Of a stretch of DNA of 64,000 bases, positions 42,413-53,550 are shown piece after piece. The DNA is taken from NCBI GenBank assembly GCA_021770845.1, contig JAETQF010000003.1, forward strand, positions 82,006 through 146,005. Direction: 5' to 3'. The first letter of the stretch is position 1. Each line of letters opens with the position of its first letter. The DNA is from Oscillospiraceae bacterium. GTDB taxonomy: Bacteria; Bacillota; Clostridia; Oscillospirales; Oscillospiraceae. The notes below the pieces were generated by a model. The model did not search any database. It saw only the letters and a program-made list of their open reading frames with translations, and was not told the DNA's origin. A program made the translations under genes and the position numbers.

Positions 42413-43135
42413 ATGGAAAAGGCCATCATCGGCAAGAAGGTGGGTATGACCCAGATCTTCGACGAAGCCGGTAAGGTCATCCCGGTCACCGTCATCCAGG
42501 CGGGCCCCTGCACCGTGGTGCAGAAGAAGACCGAGGAGAAGGACGGCTACACCGCCGTCCAGCTGGGATTTGAGGAAGTCCCGGAGAAAAAGCTGTCCAA
42601 GCCCGAGGCCGGGCACAGCAAGAAGGCCGGCAAGTGCCTGCGGGTGCTCAAGGAGTTCAAGCTGGACAACGCCGACCAGCTCAACGTGGGCGACCAGCTC
42701 ACCGCCACCGTGTTCGCCCCCGGCGACCGGGTGGACATCACCGGCATCAGCAAGGGCCACGGCTACCAGGGCGCGGTGAAGCGCTGCGGCGGCCACGTCC
42801 AGAAGAAGTCCCACGGCGGCGGCCCTGTCCACCGCCACTCCGGCTCCATGGGCTCCAGCACCGACCCCTCCCGGATCTTCAAGGGGCACAACGGCGCCGG
42901 CCAGATGGGCAACGAGCAGGTCACCGTCATCAACCTGGACGTGGTGCAGGTGGATGAGGAGCTGGGCGTCATCGCCGTGCGCGGCGCGGTGCCCGGGCCC
43001 CGGGGCGGCGTTGTCGCCCTGCGTACCAGCGTCAAGAAGATCGCCGAGAAGAAGGTCACCGAGGCCGGGCGCGTCAATCCCCAGAAGCAGTCCGCCCGTG
43101 TCAACCCGCAGAAGGCCTCTGCGCGTAACAAGTGA
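42413..43135 (+). CDS. rplC: 50S ribosomal protein L3
   Basis: 240-aa L3 placed near the peptidyl-transferase centre. Motifs: IGKKVGMTQIFDEAG, DVDITGISKGHGYQGAVKR-like core (VDITGISKGHGYQG) and GSMGSSTDPSRIFKG. About 25 residues longer than usual: the C-terminal tail repeats RVNPQK-SA twice in a basic sequence. The 124-bp gap from rpsJ contains a hairpin (GCCTGCC/GGCAGGC at about 42314-42337) and no gene. Confidence 0.97.
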   Translation: MEKAIIGKKVGMTQIFDEAGKVIPVTVIQAGPCTVVQKKTEEKDGYTAVQLGFEEVPEKKLSKPEAGHSKKAGKCLRVLKEFKLDNADQLNVGDQLTATVFAPGDRVDITGISKGHGYQGAVKRCGGHVQKKSHGGGPVHRHSGSMGSSTDPSRIFKGHNGAGQMGNEQVTVINLDVVQVDEELGVIAVRGAVPGPRGGVVALRTSVKKIAEKKVTEAGRVNPQKQSARVNPQKASARNK

Positions 43136-43153
43136 GAAAGGAGAGAATGACAA

Positions 43154-43768
43154 ATGCCTAAAGCGAACCTTTATAATATGGCCGGTAAGCAGATCGGCGA
43201 GGTCGAGCTCTCCGAGGCCGTGTTCGGCATTGAGCCCAACCAGTCCGTGGTGCACGACGTGGTTAAGAACCACCTGGCCAACTGCCGGCAGGGCACCCAG
43301 AGCAGCCTGACCCGGGCCGAGGTGTCCGGCGGCGGCCGGAAGCCCTGGCGCCAGAAGGGCACCGGCCACGCCCGTCAGGGCTCCACCCGGGCCCCCCAGT
43401 GGACCCACGGCGGCATCGTGTTCGCCCCCAAGCCCCGCTCCTACCGCTACACCCTCAACAAGAAGGTGCGCCGGCTGGCCCTGAAGTCCGCCCTGAGCGC
43501 CAAGGCCGCCGCCGGCAACGTGCTGGTGGTTGACAAGCTGGAGATGGGCGAGATCAAGACCAAGACCTTCCAGGGCTTCCTGAACGCCGTGGAGTCCAAG
43601 AAGGCCGTCGTCGTCACCAGCGACTCCAACGTGGTGCTGTCCGCCCGGAACATCCCCGATGTGGTGACCAGCCCCGCCAACCTCATCAACGTCTACGACA
43701 TCGTCAACGCCAACCAGGTCATCATCGACCAGGCTGCGCTGGCCGCCATCGAGGAGGTGTTCGCCTGA
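43154..43768 (+). CDS. rplD: 50S ribosomal protein L4
   Basis: 204-aa L4 lining the exit tunnel. Motifs: [35 protein letters not shown] and [19 protein letters not shown]. The stop overlaps the rplW start by one base (TGATG). Confidence 0.97.
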   Translation: MPKANLYNMAGKQIGEVELSEAVFGIEPNQSVVHDVVKNHLANCRQGTQSSLTRAEVSGGGRKPWRQKGTGHARQGSTRAPQWTHGGIVFAPKPRSYRYTLNKKVRRLALKSALSAKAAAGNVLVVDKLEMGEIKTKTFQGFLNAVESKKAVVVTSDSNVVLSARNIPDVVTSPANLINVYDIVNANQVIIDQAALAAIEEVFA

Positions 43769-44064
43769 TGAAGACCGCATACGACATCATCAAGCGCCCC
43801 ATCATCACCGAGCAGTCCATGGCCGCCGCCGCCGAGAAGAAGTACACCTTCGAGGTGGCCAGGGACGCCAACAAGATCGAGATCGCCAAGGCCTGCGAGG
43901 AGATCTTCGGCGTGAAGGTGGCCAAGGTCAACACCCTGAATATGCAGGGTAAGGCCAAGCGCATGGGCCGCTATCCCGAGGGACGCCGCCCCCAGTGGAA
44001 GAAGGCGATGGTCACCCTGACCGCCGATTCCAAGTCCATCGAGTTCTTCGAAGGCATGGTGTAA
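43768..44064 (+). CDS. rplW: 50S ribosomal protein L23
   Basis: 98-aa L23 at the tunnel exit, docking site for SRP and trigger factor. [14 protein letters not shown] and [20 protein letters not shown] are typical. Confidence 0.97.
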   Translation: MKTAYDIIKRPIITEQSMAAAAEKKYTFEVARDANKIEIAKACEEIFGVKVAKVNTLNMQGKAKRMGRYPEGRRPQWKKAMVTLTADSKSIEFFEGMV

Positions 44065-44079
44065 GGAGGAGATTGAAGA

Positions 44080-44913
44080 ATGGCTATCAAGACTTATAAG
44101 CCCACGACGCCCTCCCGCCGCCACATGACCGTGTCCGCCTTCGAGGGCATCGACAAGAAGGCCAAGCCGGAGCGTTCGCTGCTGGAGAGCCTGAAAAAGA
44201 ACGCCGGCCGCAACAGCTACGGCCGGATCACCGTCCGCCACCGCGGCGGCGGCAACAAGAAGAAGTACCGCATCATCGACTTCAAGCGGGACAAGGCGGG
44301 CAAGGCCACTGTGATTAACCTCCAGTACGACCCCAACCGCTCCGCCAACATCGCCCTGCTCCAGTATGAGGACGGCGAGAAGCGGTATATCCTGGCCCCC
44401 GTGGGCCTGAAGGCCGGCCACACCATCATGACCGGCTCCGGTGCGGACATCCTTCCCGGCAACGCCCTGCCCATCGCCGAGATCCCCGTGGGTGAGACCA
44501 TCCACTGCATCGAGCTCTACCCCGGCAAGGGCGCCCAGCTGGTGCGCTCCGCCGGCACCGCCGCCCAGCTGATGGCCAAGGAGAACGGCATGGCTCAGGT
44601 GCGCCTGCCCTCCGGCGAGGTGCGGCTGATCCGGGAGAACTGCATGGCCACCATCGGCCAGGTGGGCAACACCGACTGGGCCAACATCCACATCGGCAAG
44701 GCCGGCCGGAAGCGCCACATGGGCTGGCGGCCCACCGTCCGCGGCTCCGTGATGAACCCCAACGACCACCCCCACGGCGGCGGCGAGGGCAAGAGCCCCG
44801 TGGGCCGTCCCGGCCCGGTGACCCCCTGGGGCAAGCCGGCCCTGGGCTACAAGACCCGCAAGAAGAAGAACCGCACCGACAAGTTCATTGTCCGGCGCCG
44901 CAACGGTAAGTAA
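44080..44913 (+). CDS. rplB: 50S ribosomal protein L2
   Basis: 277-aa L2, needed for subunit association and the peptidyl-transferase centre. Motifs: [33 protein letters not shown], and the C-terminal [17 protein letters not shown] containing the conserved His. RBS AAGGAGGAGA. Confidence 0.97.
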   Translation: MAIKTYKPTTPSRRHMTVSAFEGIDKKAKPERSLLESLKKNAGRNSYGRITVRHRGGGNKKKYRIIDFKRDKAGKATVINLQYDPNRSANIALLQYEDGEKRYILAPVGLKAGHTIMTGSGADILPGNALPIAEIPVGETIHCIELYPGKGAQLVRSAGTAAQLMAKENGMAQVRLPSGEVRLIRENCMATIGQVGNTDWANIHIGKAGRKRHMGWRPTVRGSVMNPNDHPHGGGEGKSPVGRPGPVTPWGKPALGYKTRKKKNRTDKFIVRRRNGK

Positions 44914-44929
44914 GGAGGGAGAGTAACAA

Positions 44930-45202
44930 ATGAGCAGAAGTATCAAGAAGGGCCCGTTTTGCGCTCCCGAGCTGCTGAAGCGCGTGGACGAGATGAACAA
45001 GAAGAACGAGAAGAAGGTGCTCAAGACCTGGAGCCGCGCCTCCACCATCTTCCCCTCCTTCGTGGGCCACACCATCGCCGTCCATGACGGCCGCAAGCAC
45101 GTGCCCGTCTACGTCACCGAGGACATGGTGGGCCACAAGCTGGGCGAGTTCGCCCCCACCCGCACCTTCAAGGGCCACGCGGGCAGCAAGACCGGCAAGT
45201 AA
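44930..45202 (+). CDS. rpsS: 30S ribosomal protein S19
   Basis: 90-aa S19 of the 30S head. [19 protein letters not shown] and [20 protein letters not shown] are the usual motifs; the end [16 protein letters not shown] is complete. Confidence 0.97.
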   Translation: MSRSIKKGPFCAPELLKRVDEMNKKNEKKVLKTWSRASTIFPSFVGHTIAVHDGRKHVPVYVTEDMVGHKLGEFAPTRTFKGHAGSKTGK

Positions 45203-45217
45203 GGGAGGAGAGGGAAT

Positions 45218-45550
45218 ATGGAAGCGAAAGCAAGCGTGAAATTTGTGCGCATCTCCCCCCGCAAGGTGGGCATCGTGTGTGACCAGATCCGCGGCAAGAG
45301 CGTCAAGGACGCCGAGGCCATCCTGGCCCTGATCCCCAAGGCCGCCTCCGACCCCCTGGCCAAGCTGGTGCACGCCGCCGCGGCCAACGCGGAGAACAAC
45401 CACGGCATGGATCCTGAGAAGCTGTATGTGGCCGAGGCCCTTGTCAGCCCCGGGCCCATCATCAAGCGGTTCCGCCCCGTGTCCAAGGGCCGCGCCCACC
45501 ACATCATGAAGCGCACTTCCCATATGACCATCGTGGTCAAGGAACGCTGA
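45218..45550 (+). CDS. rplV: 50S ribosomal protein L22
   Basis: 110-aa L22 with its tunnel loop. VRISPRKVGIVCDQIRGKSV and KRFRPVSKGRAHHIMKRTSH are visible. 15 bp after rpsS. Confidence 0.97.
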   Translation: MEAKASVKFVRISPRKVGIVCDQIRGKSVKDAEAILALIPKAASDPLAKLVHAAAANAENNHGMDPEKLYVAEALVSPGPIIKRFRPVSKGRAHHIMKRTSHMTIVVKER

Positions 45551-45568
45551 GAAGGAGGTCGAGAGTAA

Positions 45569-46429
45569 ATGGGACAGAAAGTGAATCCCCACGGCCTGCG
45601 CGTGGGCGTCATCAAGGACTGGGACTCCCGCTGGTATGCCCGTGACGAAAAAGTGGGCGACCTCCTGGTTGAGGACTACAATCTCCGCAAGGAGCTGAAG
45701 AAGAAGCTGTACGCCGCCGGCGTGCCCAAGATCGAGATCGAGCGCGACAACGCCAAGATCCGCATTTACGTGCACTGCGCCCGCCCCGGCATGGTCATCG
45801 GCAAGGGCGGCGAGGACATCGAGAAGCTCCGCCTGGGGCTGGAGAAGAAACTGGGCAAGCCCGTGGCCCTGAACATCGTCGAGGTCAAGAACGTGGATAC
45901 CAACGCCCAGCTGGTGGCGGAGAACATCGCCCAGCAGCTGGAGAAGCGCATCGCCTTCCGCCGGGCCATGAAGAACGCCATGGGCCGCGCCATGCGGATG
46001 GGCGCCCTGGGCATCAAGGTTCAGGTGTCCGGCCGCCTCAACGGCGCCGAGATCGCCCGCACCGAGCACTACCACGACGGCACCATCCCCCTGCAGACCA
46101 TCCGGGCCGACATCGAGTACGGCTTCGCCGAGGCGGCCACCACCTACGGCCGGCTGGGCGTGAAGGTGTGGATCTACAAGGGCGAGGTGCTCACCCAGAC
46201 CCTGCGCACCACCCCCCGCACCATCGACACCAAGAACTACAAGGAGCGCGAGCAGCGGCCCCGCCGCCGCGACGGCGACCGCAGGGGCGGCTTCAACCGC
46301 CAGGGCGGCGACCGGCGCCAGGGCGGCTTCAACCGCGACCGTCAGGGCGGCCCCCGCCCCGCCGGGAACGGCCCCCGTTCTAACAACGGCCCGCGTCCCT
46401 CTGCTCCCAAGGAAGGAGGCGCCCAGTAA
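45569..46429 (+). CDS. rpsC: 30S ribosomal protein S3 with RG-rich C-terminal tail
   Basis: 286-aa S3 at the mRNA entry site. The KH domain ([18 protein letters not shown]) and C-terminal domain ([35 protein letters not shown]) end at about residue 225. A further tail of about 60 residues is rich in Arg, Gly, Asn and Pro with repeated [13 protein letters not shown] units, unlike the short tails of model species. The stop overlaps the rplP start (TAATG). Confidence 0.96.
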   Translation: MGQKVNPHGLRVGVIKDWDSRWYARDEKVGDLLVEDYNLRKELKKKLYAAGVPKIEIERDNAKIRIYVHCARPGMVIGKGGEDIEKLRLGLEKKLGKPVALNIVEVKNVDTNAQLVAENIAQQLEKRIAFRRAMKNAMGRAMRMGALGIKVQVSGRLNGAEIARTEHYHDGTIPLQTIRADIEYGFAEAATTYGRLGVKVWIYKGEVLTQTLRTTPRTIDTKNYKEREQRPRRRDGDRRGGFNRQGGDRRQGGFNRDRQGGPRPAGNGPRSNNGPRPSAPKEGGAQ

Positions 46430-46860
46430 TGCTGCTGCCTAAAAGAGTGAAGTACCGCCGCGTTCAGCGCGGCCGCATGACGGGCACCGCCACCCGCGGC
46501 AACAAGGTGTCCTACGGCGAGTGGGGCCTCCAGGCCTGCGAGCCCGCCTGGATCACCGGCAACCAGATCGAGGCCGCCCGTGTGGCCATGACCCGTCACA
46601 CCAAGCGTGGCGGCAAGGTCTGGATCAAGGTGTTCCCCGACAAGCCCATCACCAAGAAGGCGCTGGGTACCCGTATGGGTTCCGGTAAGGGCGCCCCCGA
46701 GGGGTGGGTGGCCGTGGTGAAGCCCGGCCGCGTCATGTTCGAGATCGCCGGCATCCCCGAGGAGACCGCCCGGGAGGCCCTGCGCCTGGCCAGCCACAAG
46801 CTGCCCATCAAGTGCAAGATCGTGAAGAAAGAAGAAGCTGAGGAGAAGGGTGGTGAATGA
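46429..46860 (+). CDS. rplP: 50S ribosomal protein L16
   Basis: 143-aa L16 near the A site. [38 protein letters not shown] and [20 protein letters not shown] are family motifs. The ATGA overlap with rpmC couples them. Confidence 0.97.
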   Translation: MLLPKRVKYRRVQRGRMTGTATRGNKVSYGEWGLQACEPAWITGNQIEAARVAMTRHTKRGGKVWIKVFPDKPITKKALGTRMGSGKGAPEGWVAVVKPGRVMFEIAGIPEETAREALRLASHKLPIKCKIVKKEEAEEKGGE

Positions 46861-47054
46861 AGATGAAGGCAGTGGAAGTTCGTAAGATGAGCGCCGCCGA
46901 GCTGGACGCCAAGCTGGTGGAGCTGAAGAAGGATCTGTTCAACCTCCGTCTTCAGCACGCCACCAACCAGCTGGACAACCCCATCCGCATCGCGGAGGTC
47001 AAGAAGGACATCGCCCGCGTCAAGACCATCCTGCGTGAGCAGCAGGGCCGATAA
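46857..47054 (+). CDS. rpmC: 50S ribosomal protein L29
   Basis: 65-aa two-helix L29. [20 protein letters not shown] and [20 protein letters not shown] are typical. Start at ATG 46857 (MKMKAVE); ATG 46863 is an alternative. Confidence 0.96.
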   Translation: MKMKAVEVRKMSAAELDAKLVELKKDLFNLRLQHATNQLDNPIRIAEVKKDIARVKTILREQQGR

Positions 47055-47067
47055 GGAGGAGTAAACG

Positions 47068-47331
47068 ATGAGTGAAGTGAGAACCGCTTCTCGTAAAACC
47101 AGAGTCGGCCTGGTGGTTTCGGATAAGATGGACAAGACCGTTGTGGTCGCCATCGCCGACCGCGTGGCCCACCCTCTGTATAAGAAGATTGTAAAGCGGA
47201 CCTACAAGCTGAAGGCCCATGACGAGAACAACCAGTGCGGCGTGGGCGACCGCGTCCGCGTGATGGAGACCCGCCCCCTGTCCAAGGACAAGCGCTGGCG
47301 CGTGGTTGAAATCCTCGAGAAGGCGAAGTAA
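47068..47331 (+). CDS. rpsQ: 30S ribosomal protein S17
   Basis: 87-aa OB-fold S17. [38 protein letters not shown] and [20 protein letters not shown] are visible. RBS AAGGAGGAG. Confidence 0.97.
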   Translation: MSEVRTASRKTRVGLVVSDKMDKTVVVAIADRVAHPLYKKIVKRTYKLKAHDENNQCGVGDRVRVMETRPLSKDKRWRVVEILEKAK

Positions 47332-47345
47332 AAGGAGGTGCCAGT

Positions 47346-47714
47346 ATGATTCAGGAAGAAAGCTATCTGAAGGTGGCCGATAATACCGGCGCCAAAGAGA
47401 TCAAGACCATCCGCGTGCTGGGCGGCTCCAAGCGCCGGTTCGGCAACATCGGCGACGTGGTGGTGGCCTCCGTCCGGAAGGCCGCGCCCGGCGGCCAGGT
47501 GAAGAAGGGCGAGGTGGTCAAGGCCGTCATCGTCCGCTCCGCCCGGGGCGTGCGCCGCGCCGACGGCAGCTACGTCCGGTTCGACGACAACGCCGCCGTC
47601 CTCATCCGCGACGACAAGAACCCCCGGGGCACCCGTATCTTTGGCCCGGTGGCCCGCGAGCTGCGCGACAAGGATTACATGAAGATCCTGTCTCTGGCTC
47701 CCGAAGTGCTGTAA
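47346..47714 (+). CDS. rplN: 50S ribosomal protein L14
   Basis: 122-aa L14, exactly the usual length. [19 protein letters not shown] and [20 protein letters not shown] are the signatures. Confidence 0.98.
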   Translation: MIQEESYLKVADNTGAKEIKTIRVLGGSKRRFGNIGDVVVASVRKAAPGGQVKKGEVVKAVIVRSARGVRRADGSYVRFDDNAAVLIRDDKNPRGTRIFGPVARELRDKDYMKILSLAPEVL

Positions 47715-47728
47715 GGGGGGAGCGAGGT

Positions 47729-48040
47729 ATGAGTATGAACGTGAAGAAGAACGACACCGTGGTGGTGCTGTCCGGCAAGGACAAGGGCAAGCAGGGCAAG
47801 GTGCTGTCCGTGGATCCCAAGGGCGGCAAGGTCATCGTGGAGAAGGTCAACGTGGCCCAGCGCCACCAGAAGCCCCGCCAGCAGGGCCAGGAGGGCGGCA
47901 TCATCTCCAAGGAGACCCCGCTGTACGCCTGCAAGGTGATGGCCGTGTGCCCCAAGTGCAATAAGCCCACCCGTCCCGCCTACAAGGTGGAGGGCGGCAA
48001 AAAGACCCGCGTGTGCAAGCACTGCGGCGCCGAGATGTAA
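47729..48040 (+). CDS. rplX: 50S ribosomal protein L24
   Basis: 103-aa L24, an assembly initiator at the tunnel exit. KOW motif [19 protein letters not shown]; the C-terminal part contains CPKCNKP and CKHCGAEM, an apparent zinc-ribbon-like CxxC pair. Confidence 0.96.
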   Translation: MSMNVKKNDTVVVLSGKDKGKQGKVLSVDPKGGKVIVEKVNVAQRHQKPRQQGQEGGIISKETPLYACKVMAVCPKCNKPTRPAYKVEGGKKTRVCKHCGAEM

Positions 48041-48057
48041 GGGAGGAGGAGCGTAAC

Positions 48058-48618
48058 ATGGCAGAGAAAAAAGCGCCTAACCTGAAGGCGAAATATCAGG
48101 CCGACGTGGCTCCCGCCCTGATGCAGAAGTTCGGCTACAAGTCCGTGATGCAGATCCCCCGGATCGACAAGATCGTGGTGAACTGCGGCTGCGGCGAGGC
48201 CCGGGACAACGCCAAGGTGCTGGACAGCGTGGTGCGGGATCTGGCCGCCATCACCGGCCAGAAGCCCGTCATCACCAAGGCCAAGAAGTCCGTGGCCAAC
48301 TTCAAGCTCCGCGAGGGTATGCCCATCGGCGCCAAGGTCACCCTGCGCCAGGACAAGATGTGGGAGTTCATGGACCGCCTGTTCAACGTGGCCCTGCCCC
48401 GCGTCCGCGACTTCCGGGGCATCAACCCCAACGCCTTCGACGGCCGGGGCAACTACGCCCTGGGCCTGAAGGAGCAGCTGATCTTCCCCGAGATCGAGTA
48501 CGACAAGATCGACAAGATCCGCGGCATGGACGTGGTTATCTGCACCACCGCCAAGACCGACGAGGAGGCCAAGGAGCTGCTGACGCTCCTGGGCGCCCCG
48601 TTCCACACCAACGGCTGA
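48058..48618 (+). CDS. rplE: 50S ribosomal protein L5
   Basis: 186-aa L5 binding 5S r[43 protein letters not shown] and [19 protein letters not shown] are visible. Start at ATG 48058 with GGGAGGAGGA upstream. Confidence 0.97.
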   Translation: MAEKKAPNLKAKYQADVAPALMQKFGYKSVMQIPRIDKIVVNCGCGEARDNAKVLDSVVRDLAAITGQKPVITKAKKSVANFKLREGMPIGAKVTLRQDKMWEFMDRLFNVALPRVRDFRGINPNAFDGRGNYALGLKEQLIFPEIEYDKIDKIRGMDVVICTTAKTDEEAKELLTLLGAPFHTNG

Positions 48619-48637
48619 GAGAGGGAGGAAAACTGCT

Positions 48638-48823
48638 ATGGCCAAGAAGTCCATGATTCTCAAGCAGCAGGCTGAGCCCAAGTTCTCCAGCCGCCGCTAT
48701 AACCGCTGCAAGATCTGCGGCCGCCCCCACGGCTACCTGCGCAATTACGGCATCTGCCGTATCTGCTTCCGGGAGCTGGCGTACAAGGGCGAGATTCCGG
48801 GCGTGAAGAAGGCGTCCTGGTAA
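48638..48823 (+). CDS. rpsN: 30S ribosomal protein S14, type Z
   Basis: 61-aa zinc-type S14 with [20 protein letters not shown], four cysteines. RBS GGGAGGAAAA. The 203-bp gap to rpsH holds a perfect hairpin (AGGCGGGAG/CTCCCGCCT, about 48844-48867) and no ORF I would support. Confidence 0.97.
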   Translation: MAKKSMILKQQAEPKFSSRRYNRCKICGRPHGYLRNYGICRICFRELAYKGEIPGVKKASW

Positions 48824-49026
48824 TTTCATGGTAACTCGTCCAAAGGCGGGAGTTTCGGCTCCCGCCTATGGGCCTGTTATATGGCACTGTCAAAACGTGC
48901 CGAATTAGGAGACCCCCAGCGAGGGAAAAGGCGGACAACAGGTCGGGGGACGATGCCTAACCTCCGATACCTTTCCGTCTGTACCGGTTATGTTATGCCG
49001 GTAATCTTAATAGGAGGTAACATCTC

Positions 49027-49428
49027 ATGCAAATCACTGACCCCATTGCGGATATGCTCACCCGCATCCGCAACGCGAACAAGGCCAAGCATGACACCGT
49101 GGATATCCCGGCGTCCAACATGAAGAAGGCCATCGCCCAGATCCTGCTGGACGAGGGCTATATCAAGAATTTCCAGACCATCAACGATGGGACTCAGGGC
49201 GTCATCCGCATCACCCTGAAGTATATCCAGCCCGGCAAGGAGAAGGCCATCACCGGCCTGAAGCGGGTGTCCAAGCCCGGCCTGCGCGTCTACGCCGGCG
49301 CCGAGGAGCTGCCCCGGGTGCTGCGCGGCCTGGGCATCGCCATCGTTTCCACGTCCAAGGGCGTCATGACCGACAAGAAGGCCCGGGAGGCCCATGTCGG
49401 CGGCGAAGTCCTGGCATTCGTCTGGTAA
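49027..49428 (+). CDS. rpsH: 30S ribosomal protein S8
   Basis: 133-aa S8, central-domain assembly protein and known spc-operon regulator. [19 protein letters not shown] and the C-terminal [20 protein letters not shown] are visible. RBS TAGGAGGTAAC. Confidence 0.97.
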   Translation: MQITDPIADMLTRIRNANKAKHDTVDIPASNMKKAIAQILLDEGYIKNFQTINDGTQGVIRITLKYIQPGKEKAITGLKRVSKPGLRVYAGAEELPRVLRGLGIAIVSTSKGVMTDKKAREAHVGGEVLAFVW

Positions 49429-49442
49429 GGAGGGTTATAGGA

Positions 49443-49988
49443 ATGTCGAGAATTGGCAGAGCTCCTATCGCCGTCCCCACCGGCGTGGAGATCAAAATTG
49501 AGGACAACAACGTTGTCACCGTGAAGGGTCCCAAGGGCACCCTCACCCAGCAGTTCCATCCCAATATGACCATCAAGCAGGACGCTGACGTGCTGCACGT
49601 CACCCGGCCCAACGACCTGAAGGAAAATCGGTCCCTCCATGGGCTGACCCGCACCCTGCTGCACAACATGGTGGTGGGCGTCACCGACGGCTTCAAAAAG
49701 ACCCTGGACGTGAACGGTGTGGGCTTCCGCGTCGCCATGGAGGGGGGCAAGCTGGTGATGAATCTGGGCTTCTCTCATCAGGTGATCATGGAGGTGCCCC
49801 AGGGCCTCACCGTGGAGACCCCCACCCCCAACCAGATCGTGGTTTCCGGCTTCGACAAGCAGCTGGTGGGCCAGTTCGCCGCCGAGATCCGCGAGAAGCG
49901 TCCCCCGGAGCCCTATAAGGGCAAGGGCATCAAGTATTCCGACGAGGTCATCCGCCGCAAGGTTGGTAAGACCGGTGTCAAGAAATAA
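49443..49988 (+). CDS. rplF: 50S ribosomal protein L6
   Basis: 181-aa L6 near the factor-binding site. [18 protein letters not shown] and the final [20 protein letters not shown] are family motifs. Confidence 0.97.
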   Translation: MSRIGRAPIAVPTGVEIKIEDNNVVTVKGPKGTLTQQFHPNMTIKQDADVLHVTRPNDLKENRSLHGLTRTLLHNMVVGVTDGFKKTLDVNGVGFRVAMEGGKLVMNLGFSHQVIMEVPQGLTVETPTPNQIVVSGFDKQLVGQFAAEIREKRPPEPYKGKGIKYSDEVIRRKVGKTGVKK

Positions 49989-50006
49989 TAAGGAGGTGTG
50001 CCGATT

Positions 50007-50366
50007 ATGATTAACCGTCCCAATACCAAGGCTCAGCGCCTGCATCGTCATAAGCGCGTTCGCGGCAAGGTGTCCGGCACCCCCGAGCGTCCCCGCCTGA
50101 ACGTGTTCCGCAGCGGAACCAACATCTACGCCCAGCTCATCGACGACACCAAGGGCGTCACCCTGGTTTCCGCTTCTTCCCTGGAGAAGGGCTTCGAGGG
50201 CCCCGGCAGCAACTGCGAGGCCGCCAAGAAGGTGGGCGAGGCCATCGCCCAGCGCGCCAAGGACAAGGGCATCGAGGCCGTGGTCTTCGACCGCGGCGGC
50301 TACCTGTACCACGGCCGCGTGAAGGCTCTGGCGGAGGGCGCCCGCGAGGGCGGCCTGCAGTTCTAA
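50007..50366 (+). CDS. rplR: 50S ribosomal protein L18
   Basis: 119-aa L18, 5S rRNA binder. [20 protein letters not shown] and [20 protein letters not shown] are visible. I start at ATG 50007 because AGGAGGTG lies 8 bp upstream; an in-frame GTG at 49998 lies inside that RBS. Confidence 0.96.
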   Translation: MINRPNTKAQRLHRHKRVRGKVSGTPERPRLNVFRSGTNIYAQLIDDTKGVTLVSASSLEKGFEGPGSNCEAAKKVGEAIAQRAKDKGIEAVVFDRGGYLYHGRVKALAEGAREGGLQF

Positions 50367-50383
50367 AGGGAGGAGGAAAAAAT

Positions 50384-50884
50384 ATGGCTCGTTTTGAAAG
50401 AGAACCCAAGGAGTTCGTGGAGAAGCTGGTGTACCTGAACCGCGTCTCCAAGACCGTGAAGGGCGGCCGTGTGGCCAAGTTCTCCGCGCTGATGGTAGTC
50501 GGCGACGAGAAGGGCCGCGTGGGCTATGGCCTGGGCAAGGCCGCCGAGGTGGCCGAGGCCATCCGCAAGGGCATCGAGGACGCCAAGAAGAACATGGTGA
50601 ACGTCACCCTGTCCGGCACCACCATTCCCCATGAGGTCATCGGCGAGTTCGGCGCCGGCCGCGTCCTCCTCAAGCCCGCCAGCAAGGGTACCGGCATCAT
50701 CGCCGGCGGCCCGGTGCGCGCGGTGATGGAGGCCGCGGGCGTGTCCGACATCCGTGCCAAGTGCCTGCGCACCAACAACCCCCAGAACGTGGTGGCCGCC
50801 ACCATGGAGGGGCTCAAGTCCCTGCGCAGCCCCGCCGAGGTCGCCAAGATCCGCGGCAAGAGCGTGGAAGAAATCTTAGGTTAA
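50384..50884 (+). CDS. rpsE: 30S ribosomal protein S5
   Basis: 166-aa S5 of the decoding region. [40 protein letters not shown] and [20 protein letters not shown] are visible. RBS GGGAGGAGG. Confidence 0.97.
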   Translation: MARFEREPKEFVEKLVYLNRVSKTVKGGRVAKFSALMVVGDEKGRVGYGLGKAAEVAEAIRKGIEDAKKNMVNVTLSGTTIPHEVIGEFGAGRVLLKPASKGTGIIAGGPVRAVMEAAGVSDIRAKCLRTNNPQNVVAATMEGLKSLRSPAEVAKIRGKSVEEILG

Positions 50885-50898
50885 GGAGGCTTGCGACA

Positions 50899-51084
50899 AT
50901 GGCTAAAACGATTGAGATCAAGCTGGTCAAGAGCCTGAACGGCCGCCTGGCCAAGCATAAGGCCACCGCCGAGGCCCTGGGCCTGCGCAAGATCGGCGAC
51001 ACCACCGTGCAGCCCGACAACGAGGCTACCCGGGGCAAGATCGCCCACATCGGTTACCTGCTCCAGGTGACCGAGAACGCCTAA
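50899..51084 (+). CDS. rpmD: 50S ribosomal protein L30
   Basis: 61-aa L30 of the short bacterial type. IEIKLVKSLNGRLAKHKATA, GLRKIGDTTVQPDNEATRGK and the end YLLQVTE are complete. RBS AAGGAGG. Confidence 0.95.
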   Translation: MAKTIEIKLVKSLNGRLAKHKATAEALGLRKIGDTTVQPDNEATRGKIAHIGYLLQVTENA

Positions 51085-51099
51085 ATGGAGGTGCTGACC

Positions 51100-51540
51100 A
51101 TGAATCTGCATGAACTGTCTCCCGCCCCCGGCTCCACCCAGGTGGGCAAGCGCAAGGGGCGCGGCCCCGGCTCCGGCAACGGCAAGACCGCCGGCCGCGG
51201 CCACAAGGGCCAGTGGGCCCGCTCCGGCGGCGGCGTCCGCATCGGGTTTGAGGGCGGCCAGATGCCTCTGGCCCGCCGGCTGCCCAAGCGGGGCTTCCAC
51301 AACATCTTCGCCAAGCGTCTGGAGGCCATCAACGTCTCCGCCCTGAACAAGTTCGAGGACGGCGCCGTTGTCAATGTTTGCGATCTGCTGGAAAAGGGTA
51401 TCATTTCCAAGTGTGAGTACGGCGTCAAGGTTCTCGGCAACGGGGAGCTGACCAAGAAGCTCACCGTCCGGGCGTCCGCTTTCTCCGCCTCGGCCAAAGA
51501 GAAGATCGAAAAGGCGGGCGGTACGGCGGAGGTGATCTGA
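51100..51540 (+). CDS. rplO: 50S ribosomal protein L15
   Basis: 146-aa L15. [33 protein letters not shown] and [18 protein letters not shown] are visible. Start at ATG 51100 with ATGGAGGTG upstream. Confidence 0.97.
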   Translation: MNLHELSPAPGSTQVGKRKGRGPGSGNGKTAGRGHKGQWARSGGGVRIGFEGGQMPLARRLPKRGFHNIFAKRLEAINVSALNKFEDGAVVNVCDLLEKGIISKCEYGVKVLGNGELTKKLTVRASAFSASAKEKIEKAGGTAEVI

Positions 51541-51542
51541 GC

Positions 51543-52898
51543 ATGATTCAGACCATCAAGAACGCCTGGAAGGTGCCGGAGCTGCGGGGTAAGATCCTGT
51601 TCACCGTGTTCGCCCTGCTCATCTTCCGGGTGGGCGCCGCCATCCCGGTGCCCTTCATCGACACCGAGATGCTGAAGACCTATATCGAGGCCCAGTCGGG
51701 CAGCATCTTCGGCCTGCTCAACGTGATGAGCGGCGACGCTTTCGCCCAGGCCACGGTGTTCGCCCTGTCCATCCAGCCCTATATCAACAGCTCCATCATC
51801 ATCCAGCTGCTGACCATCGCCATACCCGCCCTGGAGCGGCTTCAGAAGGAGGGCGGCGAGGAGGGCAAGAAGAAGCTGGAAGCCATCACCCGGTATGCCA
51901 CCGTGGGCATCGCCATCATCCAGGCCTTCGGGTACTACACCTTCCTCCGGGTGGGCACTAACGGCACCAGCCTGCTCACGGTGCAAGGCGTGTGGCCCGC
52001 CATCGTGATCATCACCGCCTTCGTGGCCGGCTCCGCCTTCCTGATGTGGCTGGGCGAGCAGATCACCGAGTTCGGCATCGGCAACGGCATCTCCATCATC
52101 CTGTTTGCCGGCATCGTGGCCCGTGGCCCCGCCATGGTGGGCACCATCTACAACGGCGTGTCCAACTGGGCCAGCGGCCTGGTTTCCACGGAGGAGAATC
52201 CCATCTCCATTATGCACCCGGCGTTCGTCCCGTTTGTCATCGTCGGTATGTTGCTGCTGGTGGCGTTCATCGTGTTCATCACCGACGCCGAGCGGCGCAT
52301 CCCCGTGCAGTACGCCAAGCGGGTGGTGGGCCGGAAGATGTACGGCGGCCAGTCCAGCCATATCCCCATCAAGGTGAATATGTCCGGTGTGCTGCCCATC
52401 ATCTTCGCCCAGGCCATCGCTTCCATCCCCGCCACCATCGGGATGTTCGTGCCCTCCGCCCAGACCAAGGGCAGCGGCTGGAACACCTTCCTGACCATTT
52501 TCGATACCTCGGGGTGGGTGTACGGCATCGTGTATTTCCTGCTGATCATCCTGTTCAGCTATTTCTACAACACCATCCAGTTCAACCCCGTTGAGGTGGC
52601 CAACAACCTGAAGAAGAACGGCGGCTTCATCCCCGGCTTCCGCCCGGGCAAGCCCACCAGCGACTTCCTGTCCAGGGTCATCTCCCGGCTGACCATCTTC
52701 GGCGCCATCTACCTGGGCATCGTGGCCCTGCTGCCCACCATCGTGGGCAACATCATGGCCCTGTTCAAGAGCAGCGCCGGGCGCAGCCTGGGCATCGGCG
52801 GCACCTCCATCATCATCGTGGTGGGCGTGGCGCTGGAGACCGTGAAGGCTCTGGAGGCCCAGCTGATGATGCGGCACTACAAGGGCTTCCTTGAGTGA
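51543..52898 (+). CDS. secY: Preprotein translocase subunit SecY
   Basis: 451-aa channel protein with ten membrane helices. Helix 1 [20 protein letters not shown]; the plug region, [20 protein letters not shown], and the cytoplasmic loop [17 protein letters not shown] are typical. The C-terminus is complete ([16 protein letters not shown]). Two bases after rplO. Confidence 0.97.
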   Translation: MIQTIKNAWKVPELRGKILFTVFALLIFRVGAAIPVPFIDTEMLKTYIEAQSGSIFGLLNVMSGDAFAQATVFALSIQPYINSSIIIQLLTIAIPALERLQKEGGEEGKKKLEAITRYATVGIAIIQAFGYYTFLRVGTNGTSLLTVQGVWPAIVIITAFVAGSAFLMWLGEQITEFGIGNGISIILFAGIVARGPAMVGTIYNGVSNWASGLVSTEENPISIMHPAFVPFVIVGMLLLVAFIVFITDAERRIPVQYAKRVVGRKMYGGQSSHIPIKVNMSGVLPIIFAQAIASIPATIGMFVPSAQTKGSGWNTFLTIFDTSGWVYGIVYFLLIILFSYFYNTIQFNPVEVANNLKKNGGFIPGFRPGKPTSDFLSRVISRLTIFGAIYLGIVALLPTIVGNIMALFKSSAGRSLGIGGTSIIIVVGVALETVKALEAQLMMRHYKGFLE

Positions 52899-52915
52899 GA
52901 GCAGGGGTGACTGAG

Positions 52916-53548
52916 ATGAAGCTCATTATGCTCGGCGCCCCTGGCGCCGGTAAGGGGACCCAGGCCGCCATCTTCAGTGAGCGGCTGGGCATCCCCACCA
53001 TTTCCACAGGGAACATCCTGCGGGCTGCCGTGAAAAACGGCACGCCCGTGGGACTCCAGGCCAAGAGCTACATGGACGCGGGCAAGCTGGTGCCCGATGA
53101 GGTGATCATCGGCATCATCGCCGAGCGGCTGGGCGAGGCGGACTGCCAGAAGGGCTATATCCTGGACGGCGTGCCCCGCACCATCGCCCAGGCCGAGGCC
53201 CTGGAGGCTGCTGGCATCCGCTTCGACTGTGTGCTGGACATTGAGGTGTCCGACGAGGAGATCGTCAGCCGCATGAGCGGACGGCGGGCCTGCACCGACT
53301 GCGGCGCCACCTACCACGTCAAGGCCGCCCCCCCGAAGGTGGAGGGCGTGTGCGACGCCTGCGGCGGGATGCTGGTGCAGCGGGACGACGACAAACCGGA
53401 GACCGTGCAGGATCGCCTGCGGGTGTACCACGCCCAGACCGAGCCCCTCAAGGACTTTTACGCCCAGCGGGGCGTCCTCAAGGTGGTGGACAATCAGCCC
53501 ACCATTGAGGACACCTCCAAGGCCATCGCGGCCGCTCTGGGTGTCTGA
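52916..53548 (+). CDS. adk: Adenylate kinase, zinc-LID type
   Basis: 210-aa kinase converting AMP + ATP to two ADP. P-loop [12 protein letters not shown]; the LID domain (about residues 123-160) contains CTDCGATYH and CDACGG, a four-Cys zinc site typical of Gram-positives. I start at ATG 52916 (MKLIML). Confidence 0.97.
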   Translation: MKLIMLGAPGAGKGTQAAIFSERLGIPTISTGNILRAAVKNGTPVGLQAKSYMDAGKLVPDEVIIGIIAERLGEADCQKGYILDGVPRTIAQAEALEAAGIRFDCVLDIEVSDEEIVSRMSGRRACTDCGATYHVKAAPPKVEGVCDACGGMLVQRDDDKPETVQDRLRVYHAQTEPLKDFYAQRGVLKVVDNQPTIEDTSKAIAAALGV

Positions 53549-53550
53549 CC

